The notes beneath the pieces are model-generated. The model did no database searches. It was given only the letters and a program-made list of their open reading frames with translations, and had not been told where the DNA came from. A DNA stretch of 64,000 bases. Source: Gemmatimonadales bacterium UBA7835 (GTDB taxonomy: Bacteria; Gemmatimonadota; Gemmatimonadetes; Longimicrobiales; Gaopeijiaceae). Positions 54,589 to 62,924 of the stretch are shown here, one piece after another. The first letter of the stretch is position 1. Each line of letters opens with the position of its first letter. The stretch spans positions 5,330 to 69,329 of the forward strand of contig DLTN01000123.1 in NCBI GenBank assembly GCA_002500925.1, given 5' to 3'. Both the position numbers and the translations under genes were made by a program.

Positions 54589-56061
54589 TCAGCGCCAACG
54601 GAGTCCACCCATAAACACACGAGCCTGAAGCGACTCTACCGGTGCCCAAGCATCTGTCAGTGGAGTCCCCGCCGCAGGCACCGGCGATACGACCCATGAC
54701 GCGTCTAGCGGATCGAGCACAACTTCAGACTCCGCCCCCAGCACAATAAGGTTTTGAGTTGCCTCCGGATCGCCTGAAGACTCCGTCATATAAATTCGGG
54801 TCGCAGGAAAAACAGATTCGAGTGTGGTTCGAAATCGAGCCAAGAAAGCGGTGCCCTCTCCCGCTAGAGGTGAAAGAATGTTCGCCATAAACACACCTCC
54901 AGTCTCAAGTCGTGCTCGCATGTCAACCAGCGCTTCTCGTGTGACCATCGTCCAGGGGACCGTCAAGAGATGATCAAAGACATCGAGATAGACGAGGTCA
55001 TAACGGGTACTCCCAGAACGCAGAAACGTCCTCGCGTCTTCATGTTGCACCCTGATAGCGGGTCGTTCTCGCTCACCGAACGCGAAGTACATTTGCGCTA
55101 GCTCTGTCACCTTTGGATCAATCTCCACCACCACGATCTCCATTACCGGGCGCGCCTCCTGCATCGCGACTGGTACGGTGAGAGCAGCACCCCCGAGCAC
55201 TAAGGCACGATCGACCTGGTCTATCCACAGGTTCAGCATATCCAAACTCGCCGAAGCATACACATGGGCGGGAGCGCCAGAATCAACGAACTCAGCCGAA
55301 GACGAGCCTCCATTCTGCCATAGCTCCCTAACGATCCGGCCATCCGTCCAAGGCCGCTCAGTTACTGCCACGGCCGTGTATAATGTCTGCCCCGCATAGA
55401 GCGTATCAGGCGGCGACCCGGAAGCTAGCACCCCGAGGATTGGAAGTCCGATTACCGCCACTAGGGTTCGGCCGCGTTGCGATCGCCCACCTAATATCCT
55501 TCTGGATGCAGCCGCCATCAGCATTAGTGCTCCGGCAGTAACACCGAGGAGGACCGATAACGGCATGATTGGGAGCAGAAAGAAACCGGTCACAAACGAT
55601 CCTATGATCGATCCAGCTGTCGCAGAGGCACTTATATCCCCCGCCCGTCGTCCAACAGAGTCCAAATCGTCCGTATCGGCTTGAACTAAATATGGGACTA
55701 CCGCCCCCAAACAAAGAACAGGTGGTGCGAAAAGCACCAAGGCACTAACTAGCGCGCCAGGTATAAAACCAAAGATTTCGCGAGCCAGCCACGGGAAACT
55801 TGACCCAATGACAGGAAGGACTCCCGTGATCGAAGCTGTCGCGAGCACGCTTGAAAGTGGCACCCGACCTGCATCCGCCAGTCGGCCACCTATATGATTC
55901 CCAGCAGCGAGCGCCGTAAGAATGACACCAATGACGGCAGTCCAAGGCACTACCGAAAGCCCAAATACCGGCGCAATCAGGCGAGCCCCTGCAATCTCTA
56001 TTGCAAGAACCGCAAAACCCGACCCGAATGCGAGGGCGAAGAATCCGAGGCGTCGTGACAT
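54589..56061 (-). CDS. Spermidine-synthase-like fused membrane protein
   Basis: 490 residues from ATG 56061. The N-terminal ~200 hold at least six membrane helices (RLGFFALAFGSGFAVLAIEIAGARLIAPVFG, then an MFS-like block); the C-terminal ~250 is a SAM-dependent methyltransferase/aminopropyltransferase fold: ALVLGGAALTVPVAMQEARP, VVEIDPKVTELAQMYF, HEDARTFLRSGSTRYDLVYLDVF. The Asp-rich polyamine residues are present in part (DPKVTE, DVFDH), but no adjacent polyamine genes are seen. Polyamine synthesis is a guess; the protein lies beside a thioredoxin-like gene. Confidence 0.85.
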   Translation of the reverse strand: MSRRLGFFALAFGSGFAVLAIEIAGARLIAPVFGLSVVPWTAVIGVILTALAAGNHIGGRLADAGRVPLSSVLATASITGVLPVIGSSFPWLAREIFGFIPGALVSALVLFAPPVLCLGAVVPYLVQADTDDLDSVGRRAGDISASATAGSIIGSFVTGFFLLPIMPLSVLLGVTAGALMLMAAASRRILGGRSQRGRTLVAVIGLPILGVLASGSPPDTLYAGQTLYTAVAVTERPWTDGRIVRELWQNGGSSSAEFVDSGAPAHVYASASLDMLNLWIDQVDRALVLGGAALTVPVAMQEARPVMEIVVVEIDPKVTELAQMYFAFGERERPAIRVQHEDARTFLRSGSTRYDLVYLDVFDHLLTVPWTMVTREALVDMRARLETGGVFMANILSPLAGEGTAFLARFRTTLESVFPATRIYMTESSGDPEATQNLIVLGAESEVVLDPLDASWVVSPVPAAGTPLTDAWAPVESLQARVFMGGLRWR

Positions 56062-56066
56062 GATGG

Positions 56067-56594
56067 CTAGGATAGTCGGGTAGCCGAACTCATCACGTCC
56101 AGGATCTCTATGAGAGTCGTGCGCCCCCGATCCCTGGCGTACCAAGCTCTGATCACCTTATACCGATCAGCCGAAGACATCGAAAGTCCTTCGGCGCGGA
56201 CCCAAGATTGGATCTCTGTAGGTCGAGGGCCCCACCAACCGATCTCTTTGAAATGTTCGTCATAGAATATCACGATCGGAATTGACCGGCTTCGTCCGTC
56301 GCTCAGATGAGTATCCATGAGGTCCGGATTATCGTCCCGACCCAAGACACGAAGATCCCAACCCACGCGCTCAGCAAGTCGCGCGATCACGGGAAGCGTG
56401 TTCACAGCGTCTCCGCACCAGTCCTCGGAAAGTGCTAGGAGGTTCCACACTCCACTAGTCCTCATTGCCTCTTCAACGACTTCCACCGGCAACCGAGCTC
56501 TCTCATACACCGCGCGCCACATATCACGATGTTCTTTCGCACTATCGAGAAACTGAAGGAATGTGGACGCGTCATCGAAGCGTTTTTTGTTCAC
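56067..56594 (-). CDS. Thioredoxin-like family protein
   Basis: 175 residues, GTG start with a GGAAAGGC ribosome site. The core WNLLALSEDWCGDAVNTLPVIARLAE carries a single-cysteine WCGD motif in place of CxxC, followed by LRVLGRDDN and IPIVIFYDEHFKEIGWWGPRP, a shortened thioredoxin fold. Lacking a resolving cysteine, it is probably not a classical thiol-disulfide oxidoreductase. Its stop is five bases from the next gene's start, so cotranscribed. Confidence 0.82.
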   Translation of the reverse strand: MNKKRFDDASTFLQFLDSAKEHRDMWRAVYERARLPVEVVEEAMRTSGVWNLLALSEDWCGDAVNTLPVIARLAERVGWDLRVLGRDDNPDLMDTHLSDGRSRSIPIVIFYDEHFKEIGWWGPRPTEIQSWVRAEGLSMSSADRYKVIRAWYARDRGRTTLIEILDVMSSATRLS

Positions 56595-56790
56595 GTAGCC
56601 TTTCCGGGATTTCGCATCGCTTCACTTGTCATGCACTGCCACGACACCCTGATGGCTCTTTTCATCGCGAAACACTCTAGAGTTCCAAATCGTCGTGCAC
56701 CAATTCTGCTGAAATCTCACTGACCCCCGTCAACCTAGAGAGCACACCTGGCTCCACACTTAAGCGCTTACCTCTAATTAACACAGGGGC

Positions 56791-58638
56791 TCAGCTCGAC
56801 TGGCTTGCCTTCTTAGCGGCCTTTTTTCTCTGATTAGGGTCCAGAATCCGCTTCCGAAGTCGAATCGCATCTGGCGTAACCTCAATCAACTCGTCGTCTT
56901 CGATAAACTCAAGAGCAAGCTCAAGTGTAATCTTCCTGGGCGGCTCTAGCTTAATATTCTCATCCGAGGCTGTAGTTCGCATATTGGTGAGCTTCTTTTC
57001 TTTACTGACGTTTACATCCATGTCGTCGGTTCGGACGTTCTCCCCCACAATCATTCCCCCATAAGTTTCGTCTCCGGGGCTCACGAATAGGGTGGCGCGC
57101 TCTTGCAAGCCAAACAGAGCGAAGCCGACCGCCTTTCCGGGCCGATCCGCGACCAGGACCCCGCGGGTTCGCCCTTTTAGTGGGCCCGCCCAGCCACCCC
57201 AGTCTTGAAAAGTATGATGAAGAATGCCTTCGCCGCGTGTGTCTGTCATGAACTCAGAACGGTACCCGAAAAGCCCCCTCGCCGGAATCTTGAAACGAAG
57301 CCTCGTAGTACTCGATTCCCCCATCGGCTTCATCTCCGTCATCGCACCCTTCCGCGAGCCAAGCTTTTCTATAACCGCCCCTACCATCTCAGACGGAACC
57401 TCGATCACTGCCTCTTCATATGGCTCCCGTAGCTCTCCGTCTTCGTCTTTGCGCGTGATCACTCGAGGCCGGGACACCTGGAACTCATACCCCTCTCTCC
57501 GCATAGTCTCCATGAGAATCGTGAGGTGTAACTCACCCCGGCCACTTACAGTGAATGTATCGGGCTGCTCCGTGTCTTCCACACGAAGTGATACGTTTCG
57601 CTCAAGTTCCTTGTAGAGTCGCTCCCGCAGTTGGCGGGTCGTTACATACTTACCCACCTGCCCTGCAAACGGGGAATTATTAACCGTGAAGTCCACGGAG
57701 AGAGTCGGCTCTTCAACAGCGATCCCTCTGAGTCGTTCTCTATGTTCGGGGTCGGTCACGGTCTTGCCAATCTCGACGCCCTCTAGTCCCGCCAATGCCA
57801 CTATGTCTCCGGCCTCAGCTTCCTCAACTTCAATCCGCTCCAAGCCACTAAACGTGTACAGCCTTGAAACCCTTGCTCGCTCTGATGCCGAGGAGTTCTT
57901 AACCATCCCAGCACCTCCTAAGTCCAGGAGCATCACCTCCTCTCCTACTCGGACCGAACCCCGCTCTACCCGACCAATGGCGATTCTCCCCACATATGCT
58001 GAGTGGTCGAGCGTGGACACGAGCATCTGAAACGGTCCGTCCTCATCTACCTTCGGCGGCGGGAAGTAGTCGACGATTGTATCAAATAGCGGGGTCAGAT
58101 CAACACCCGGTTTGTGAACATCGTACGACGCCCAACCCGCGCGACCCACAGCATAGAGAAAAGGTGCGTCTAGTTGCTGGTCAGTCGCCTCAAGGTCCAT
58201 GAAGAGTTCAAGGACCTCGTCATGAACCTCATCCGGCCTCGCATCTCCGCGATCCACTTTGTTGATCACAACCAGAGGAAGCAGGTCCAGTTCCAAGGCC
58301 TTGCGGGTCACAAATCGAGTCTGCGGCATCGGCCCCTCCGCAGCGTCTACCAACAACACGACTCCGTCTACCATCCGAAGGACCCTTTCAACCTCGCCAC
58401 CGAAGTCGGCGTGGCCCGGCGTGTCGACAATATTGATCTTCACATCGTTCCAATGGACGGCGGTGTTCTTAGCGAGAATGGTTATCCCCCGCTCTTTCTC
58501 AAGCGGATTCGAATCCATCACCCGCTCCTCAACCGCCTGATTTTCGCGGAAGATTCCCGCTTGACCGAACATCTGGTCGACTAAGGTGGTCTTCCCGTGG
58601 TCAACGTGCGCGATGATCGCGATGTTGCGAATAGCCAT
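56791..58638 (-). CDS. typA: GTP-binding protein TypA/BipA
   Basis: 615 residues. GTPase motifs: G1 [10 protein letters not shown] (10-19), G3 DTPGHADF, G4 NKVD. The translation-factor beta barrel and the BipA-specific C-terminal domain follow ([26 protein letters not shown], and [24 protein letters not shown], then [22 protein letters not shown]). It helps 50S assembly and stress or low-temperature growth. A strong inverted repeat lies between its start and the upstream Wzz-like stop. Confidence 0.95.
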   Translation of the reverse strand: MAIRNIAIIAHVDHGKTTLVDQMFGQAGIFRENQAVEERVMDSNPLEKERGITILAKNTAVHWNDVKINIVDTPGHADFGGEVERVLRMVDGVVLLVDAAEGPMPQTRFVTRKALELDLLPLVVINKVDRGDARPDEVHDEVLELFMDLEATDQQLDAPFLYAVGRAGWASYDVHKPGVDLTPLFDTIVDYFPPPKVDEDGPFQMLVSTLDHSAYVGRIAIGRVERGSVRVGEEVMLLDLGGAGMVKNSSASERARVSRLYTFSGLERIEVEEAEAGDIVALAGLEGVEIGKTVTDPEHRERLRGIAVEEPTLSVDFTVNNSPFAGQVGKYVTTRQLRERLYKELERNVSLRVEDTEQPDTFTVSGRGELHLTILMETMRREGYEFQVSRPRVITRKDEDGELREPYEEAVIEVPSEMVGAVIEKLGSRKGAMTEMKPMGESSTTRLRFKIPARGLFGYRSEFMTDTRGEGILHHTFQDWGGWAGPLKGRTRGVLVADRPGKAVGFALFGLQERATLFVSPGDETYGGMIVGENVRTDDMDVNVSKEKKLTNMRTTASDENIKLEPPRKITLELALEFIEDDELIEVTPDAIRLRKRILDPNQRKKAAKKASQSS

Positions 58639-58695
58639 GGATCTTCAGACACGGGCGTTCAAGTGGGCAGCACAGAAAGCTAATCGAGCCTTGCC

Positions 58696-58738
58696 GTCCA
58701 CAGTACTGGGGGGACCTGATCACCCCCGTACTGTGGAC
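58696..58738. repeat. 43-base inverted repeat upstream of typA
   Basis: The arms GTCCACAGTAC (58696-58706) and GTACTGTGGAC (58728-58738) pair perfectly over 11 bp. After a T/C mismatch, four G-C pairs continue, then a G/A mismatch and one more pair around ACCTGAT. No U-run follows on either strand, so it is more likely an operator, leader hairpin or transcript-stabilising element than a terminator. It lies 57 bases before the typA start and 52 after the Wzz-like stop. Confidence 0.7.
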
Positions 58739-58790
58739 CTCCTTCGCAAGCATGAGACCCCTAACGCTAGGTCACAGATCAAGCGCTCCG

Positions 58791-59855
58791 CTAATCCCCT
58801 CGGTCACCCAAGAGAGGAACCCCACGCACTGCTGCATCCCAACTCTCCTCAAACTCAGCACGCGCAGGATCGCCGGTCCTTGGTCGCCGAATCGCCTCCG
58901 AAACAAACGCCAGCATGATACCGATCATGCCACCGATCATTGCACCCAGGACGGTCATGAACACAAGCCGCCGTGGATCGTTGAGAGGCGGGAAGAATGG
59001 GCTCTGGAGTACTGTAATCACAGGCGTGTCACGAACCTCGGTGATTCGGGCCTGCTCATAAGACTGCACCATCGTCGTCAGTACAGATTGGCGGAGCCCT
59101 ACCTCCCTTCGTAAACCATCGTGCTGGAAAGTCAACATAGGAGAGTTTTCCCACTGACGATTAGTCTCAAGGAATGACCGGAGATTGCCCTCGGCCTCCT
59201 CCAAGTTGGCCTCAGCCTCCTCCACACGTGTCTCTATGAACACACGTTCAGAAGCAGCCTGGGACTGACGTGTATCCATATTGAACAGGGCTACCTCTGT
59301 AAGTAGCTCTTCCGCGATTTTCACCGACAGATCCGGCCACTCCGTCTTGACCGAGACCGTTACCGTTCCTGTCTCTCGACTGGTCGAAACAGAAACAGCC
59401 TCTGTTCGAAGCCACTCTAGGACTTCTTCATCCCTGAGCGCTTCACTGTCCTCATCTATCTCGAGCAGGTCTTTCAGCTTTAAGATGCCCACTTCGTGCA
59501 CAGCGAAAGGTTCGTCAGATACACTCGTCAGAATCTCTCTAGAAACAAGTAACTCCTGATAGAACTGCGGACTTGCTTCATCAGCGACCCCTCCCCCGAC
59601 ATTCACGCCAAGCTGGCCCGCCAGCGCCGCTAGCTGTGAGTTTCCGCCTTGCTCCGATCCCTGCGGCCGGAACGCTGCGCTTGTCGTGTAGGTCAGAGGT
59701 TGAACAAGTGCATAGACTGCGGCTAATGCACTCACAAATAGGGTGAAGACCACGACCGTTCCCCTGCGACGTACAAGGACCGCCATGATCTCCCAAAGAG
59801 AGATCTCGCCGTCGTTGGTCTTTCGAACGGGTGTTAGCGTTTCGAAGTCGGACAT
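58791..59855 (-). CDS. Wzz/GumC-type polysaccharide chain-length regulator
   Basis: 354 residues. N-terminal membrane helix VVVFTLFVSALAAVYALVQPL (~30-52), a periplasmic coiled-coil-rich domain (EEAEANLEEAEGNLRSFLE) and a C-terminal helix RRLVFMTVLGAMIGGMIGIMLAFV (~300-325) preceded by proline-rich DTPVITVLQSPFFPPLNDPRR, as in Wzz/PCP proteins that set O-antigen or capsule length. No Wzx/Wzy genes are adjacent. A (GACT)6 repeat precedes it at 59991. Confidence 0.88.
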   Translation of the reverse strand: MSDFETLTPVRKTNDGEISLWEIMAVLVRRRGTVVVFTLFVSALAAVYALVQPLTYTTSAAFRPQGSEQGGNSQLAALAGQLGVNVGGGVADEASPQFYQELLVSREILTSVSDEPFAVHEVGILKLKDLLEIDEDSEALRDEEVLEWLRTEAVSVSTSRETGTVTVSVKTEWPDLSVKIAEELLTEVALFNMDTRQSQAASERVFIETRVEEAEANLEEAEGNLRSFLETNRQWENSPMLTFQHDGLRREVGLRQSVLTTMVQSYEQARITEVRDTPVITVLQSPFFPPLNDPRRLVFMTVLGAMIGGMIGIMLAFVSEAIRRPRTGDPARAEFEESWDAAVRGVPLLGDRGD

Positions 59856-59990
59856 CGGGAAATGGAGTAGGGCCTAACCGAACGCTATGTAAGCGTCCGA
59901 TTACGGTGGTGTATACGGCCAGATTATCGCAGTCGTTAGTGTCAACAGCAAGCAACTTCTTACAAGCGGTGAGCTTCCTCGGGCACCAGA

Positions 59991-60014
59991 GACTGACTGA
60001 CTGACTGACTGACT
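59991..60014. repeat. (GACT)6 tetranucleotide microsatellite
   Basis: Six perfect head-to-tail copies of GACT, followed by G and a degenerate copy. Located in the 253-base gap between the deoxyhypusine-synthase-like stop and the Wzz-like start, about 136 bases before that start. Tetranucleotide runs of this kind can change length by slippage, which could tune expression of the downstream surface-polysaccharide gene. Confidence 0.8.
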
Positions 60015-60108
60015 GCTGAGTTGCTAACTGATCATTTAACGCAAACCGATCTCCGACCATTGTCTTTTCCGAGTAGGTCAACTTGGCCGTTACATGGCTC
60101 GCATCCAG

Positions 60109-61092
60109 TCAGTCTCCCATAACCCAGGAGAAGATCAAGGGCGCCACTATAGTTGCATCCGAATTGATCTCAAATCTTGGTGTCGAGGGTGAAAGCTTCC
60201 CCCACGAGATCTTCTCATTCGCGGGCGCTCCGGAGTACCCACCGTAAGACGGCTGTGCATCCGTGACCTGACAGAAATAGTCCCAATGTGGAACGTCACG
60301 ACGAAGGTCTTGAATGATGCATGGCACAGCACAAATCGCGAAGTCTCCTGCAATTCCTCCGCCCAGCTGGAAAAACCCCACTGACGGAGCGTCACCGGCA
60401 CCGTGGTTCTCCTGATACCACTCGATTAAGGACTCGAACTGCTCCGTTCCCGACTTCACACACGAATGGTCGGGAAGATTTCCCATCATGACATTAGCTG
60501 TGAAAATATTGCCCGTCGTGGAATCCTCCCACCCGGGCGCGTAGACCGGAATCCCGGCCTTCTTAGCTGCGAGGACCCAGGAGTTCTCTGGCGCGATCTG
60601 AAAGTGGCTCTCTAGCTCGGGGTCGCAGAGAATCTCGAAGAGGAACTCCGAGGGCATCTTACGTTCTTCCAAGGCGGAAGCACGTTTCCAAGAATCGAGA
60701 AGACGTCCCTCTATATGACGCATGGCTGTCTCCGGAATGCATGTGTCCGTAACTCGATTCATACCCCTTTCGTACAAAAGGCGCTCGTCAACGTCCGACA
60801 GGTCACGCCAAGACGGAACTATCTCGTAATCTGTTCCCGCAACCAGATTGAAAACGTCCTCCTCTAGATTCGCTCCCGTGCACGAAACCGCGTGCACCTT
60901 CCCGGCACTGATCATGCGAGCGAGCGAGACACCTATTTCGCCTGTAGACATCGCCCCGGCGATTGCCACAAGCATCTTCCCGCCAGCCTCTACGTGTGAT
61001 TCATACGCCTTCGCAGCTTCTACGAGCTCTCGCGCGTTGAAGTGCAGGTAGTGCTTTGACATAAAGTCACGAATAGCGCCCAACTGCATCAC
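60109..61092 (-). CDS. Deoxyhypusine synthase-like protein
   Basis: 327 residues. The NAD-binding pattern AGAMSTGEIGVSLARMISAGKVHAVSCTGANLEED, PVYAPGWEDSTTGN and FQLGGGIAGDFA are those of DHS. The signature lysine region SGAPANEKISWGKL matches the enzyme's WGK intermediate lysine. In eukaryotes and archaea DHS modifies eIF5A with spermidine, but this bacterium's EF-P would not be expected as a substrate; bacterial homologues are reported as homospermidine synthases or lack known function. The exact role is unknown. Confidence 0.85.
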   Translation of the reverse strand: MMQLGAIRDFMSKHYLHFNARELVEAAKAYESHVEAGGKMLVAIAGAMSTGEIGVSLARMISAGKVHAVSCTGANLEEDVFNLVAGTDYEIVPSWRDLSDVDERLLYERGMNRVTDTCIPETAMRHIEGRLLDSWKRASALEERKMPSEFLFEILCDPELESHFQIAPENSWVLAAKKAGIPVYAPGWEDSTTGNIFTANVMMGNLPDHSCVKSGTEQFESLIEWYQENHGAGDAPSVGFFQLGGGIAGDFAICAVPCIIQDLRRDVPHWDYFCQVTDAQPSYGGYSGAPANEKISWGKLSPSTPRFEINSDATIVAPLIFSWVMGD

Positions 61093-61121
61093 TCCTCTAT
61101 GAACCCGATAATTGACTCAGA

Positions 61122-62717
61122 CTAATTCCCCTTACGTAGGACACGGCCCGGTCGCTGACCCGTAAAAGCACCGTCCGAAACAACGGGCACTCCGTTCACA
61201 AATACATGAACCATGCCCTCTGAGTAGTGGTGGGGATCCGTGTACTCCGCCACATCACGGACCTTTTCCAGGTCAAATACTACTATATCCGCAATAGATC
61301 CCTCCTTAAGCATTCCCCTCTCCGGCATTCGGAAAACCGCCGCCGGCAAAGACGTCATGCTCCGAATCGCGTGAGCTAGGCCGACCGTACCTTTTTCTTT
61401 GACGTACAGGCGCAGCTTACGAGCAAACGCTCCATAAGTCCGCGGATGCGGGACACCTTCTCCCATCTGGACGAGGCCACCATCCGACGATGTGATCGTC
61501 CACGGCTGGACCATAAGCGTCTCCACATCATCATCATGCATGTTGTATGAGACGATGCTCACACCACCACCTCTGATCAGCTCGACCGCCGTATCGATAG
61601 GATCCTGCCCCCTCTGTTCCGCTAGTTCACTAAGGAGACGCCCTTCGATCGTCGGGTCGGGCTGGTATCGGCGAAACTGAATTCGATCTGCTCCACCCCT
61701 ACGTTCCAACCCCGCCTCCATACCCTCACGTATACGGGCCATTGTCTCCGGATTAGCCATCCGAGTTAGCAGGGCATCACGCCCACCCGCCTGCGACCAG
61801 CGCGGCAGAAGAGCTGCTTCCAGACCAGTCGCTGACGCTGTATACGGATATTGGTCAGCAAAAACCTGGACCCCCTCTTCACGAGCTCGATCAACTCGGC
61901 TGACTATTGCCCGACCAAATCCCCAGACCAGCGGCCCCAGCGCCTTCACGTGCGTTAGAACAACTGGGAGCTCCGCTACCCGACCTACATTGATGACCTC
62001 ATCAACCGCTGCAATCAATCCAACGCTGTAAGTCGACTCGTCTCTGTAGTGGCTGGTGTAGGTTCCACCGTAACGGGCCACATCTCTGGCCAGTTCTTCT
62101 ATCTCCTCCGGAGGCGCATAGCTCCCAGGCACATAGAACGTACCGGATGACAGACCCCACGCGCCCTGCTCCATACCAGCGATCACGAGAGAGCGCATGC
62201 GCTCCATCTCTGCGGCCGACGCATGTCGATCCTCACTCCCTACCACCTCCCTACGGATCGAGCCATGAGGTACCAACTGAGCCACGTTCACGCCTAGTCC
62301 CTCGGCTAGGAGCATCTCCCGCTGTGTAGCCTGATCTACAGGCCCTCCTCCGTCAGGATTCACGAATACAGTGGTCAAGCCCATCGCTAACAGTGGCTCT
62401 GCGTGGTTCAGCCCAAGCCAAGGAGAGGCCAAAGCCGATCCGGCGTGAGAGTGTACATCGATGAAGCCCGGGGTCACGTAAAAACCACTCGCGTCGATTA
62501 CCCGGTCCGGTCTCAGGTCGGCGGTATCTCCTATTCTAACAATTCGATCTCCCTCTATCGCAACGTTGGCATACTTCCATGGATTTCCTGACCCATCAAG
62601 CACACGCCCATTTTCGATTACAGTTACCCTGTCCTGTGCTCCGACTGGCGCGAAGACCAAGCCGACCGCGAAGATAGACGAGAAGAGCACTCCTCGAGTG
62701 CGATAATTGCAGGTCAT
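61122..62717 (-). CDS. Secreted N-acyl-D-amino-acid deacylase / D-aminoacylase-like amidohydrolase
   Basis: 531 residues. The signal peptide is GVLFSSIFAVGLVFAPVGAQ, cleaved near residue 27. The amidohydrolase metal site begins with the HxH in TPGFIDVHSHAG; TYTSHYRDES, VVLTHVKALG (ligand His) and the C-terminal SSDGGLVQMGEGVPHPRTYGAFARKLR match D-aminoacylases. It hydrolyses N-acyl-D-amino acids or dipeptides in the periplasm. Same strand as, and 29 bases upstream of, the DHS-like gene. Confidence 0.92.
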   Translation of the reverse strand: MTCNYRTRGVLFSSIFAVGLVFAPVGAQDRVTVIENGRVLDGSGNPWKYANVAIEGDRIVRIGDTADLRPDRVIDASGFYVTPGFIDVHSHAGSALASPWLGLNHAEPLLAMGLTTVFVNPDGGGPVDQATQREMLLAEGLGVNVAQLVPHGSIRREVVGSEDRHASAAEMERMRSLVIAGMEQGAWGLSSGTFYVPGSYAPPEEIEELARDVARYGGTYTSHYRDESTYSVGLIAAVDEVINVGRVAELPVVLTHVKALGPLVWGFGRAIVSRVDRAREEGVQVFADQYPYTASATGLEAALLPRWSQAGGRDALLTRMANPETMARIREGMEAGLERRGGADRIQFRRYQPDPTIEGRLLSELAEQRGQDPIDTAVELIRGGGVSIVSYNMHDDDVETLMVQPWTITSSDGGLVQMGEGVPHPRTYGAFARKLRLYVKEKGTVGLAHAIRSMTSLPAAVFRMPERGMLKEGSIADIVVFDLEKVRDVAEYTDPHHYSEGMVHVFVNGVPVVSDGAFTGQRPGRVLRKGN

Positions 62718-62924
62718 GGCCCAAGAGTCTAAGGGGGAGATCTTGTACTGTGATTCAGTAGGAACCTACTCCCAGGACCATGCTCAAGGCGAATTGCAAC
62801 ACCTCGACAAGTACGAGACCCGCTGGATGACCGACCCAGATCTCTTCAATTGGTCTAGGTTACTTCTGTTAGCGGACACAAAGCCCCCAAGACGAATCAT
62901 ACGGTCGTCTCTCCATCGATTCTG

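Noticed and set aside
56761..56770. Palindrome TAAGCGCTTA between typA and the thioredoxin-like gene
   Set aside because: Ten-base self-complementary word, expected by chance in 64 kb; no second copy noted.
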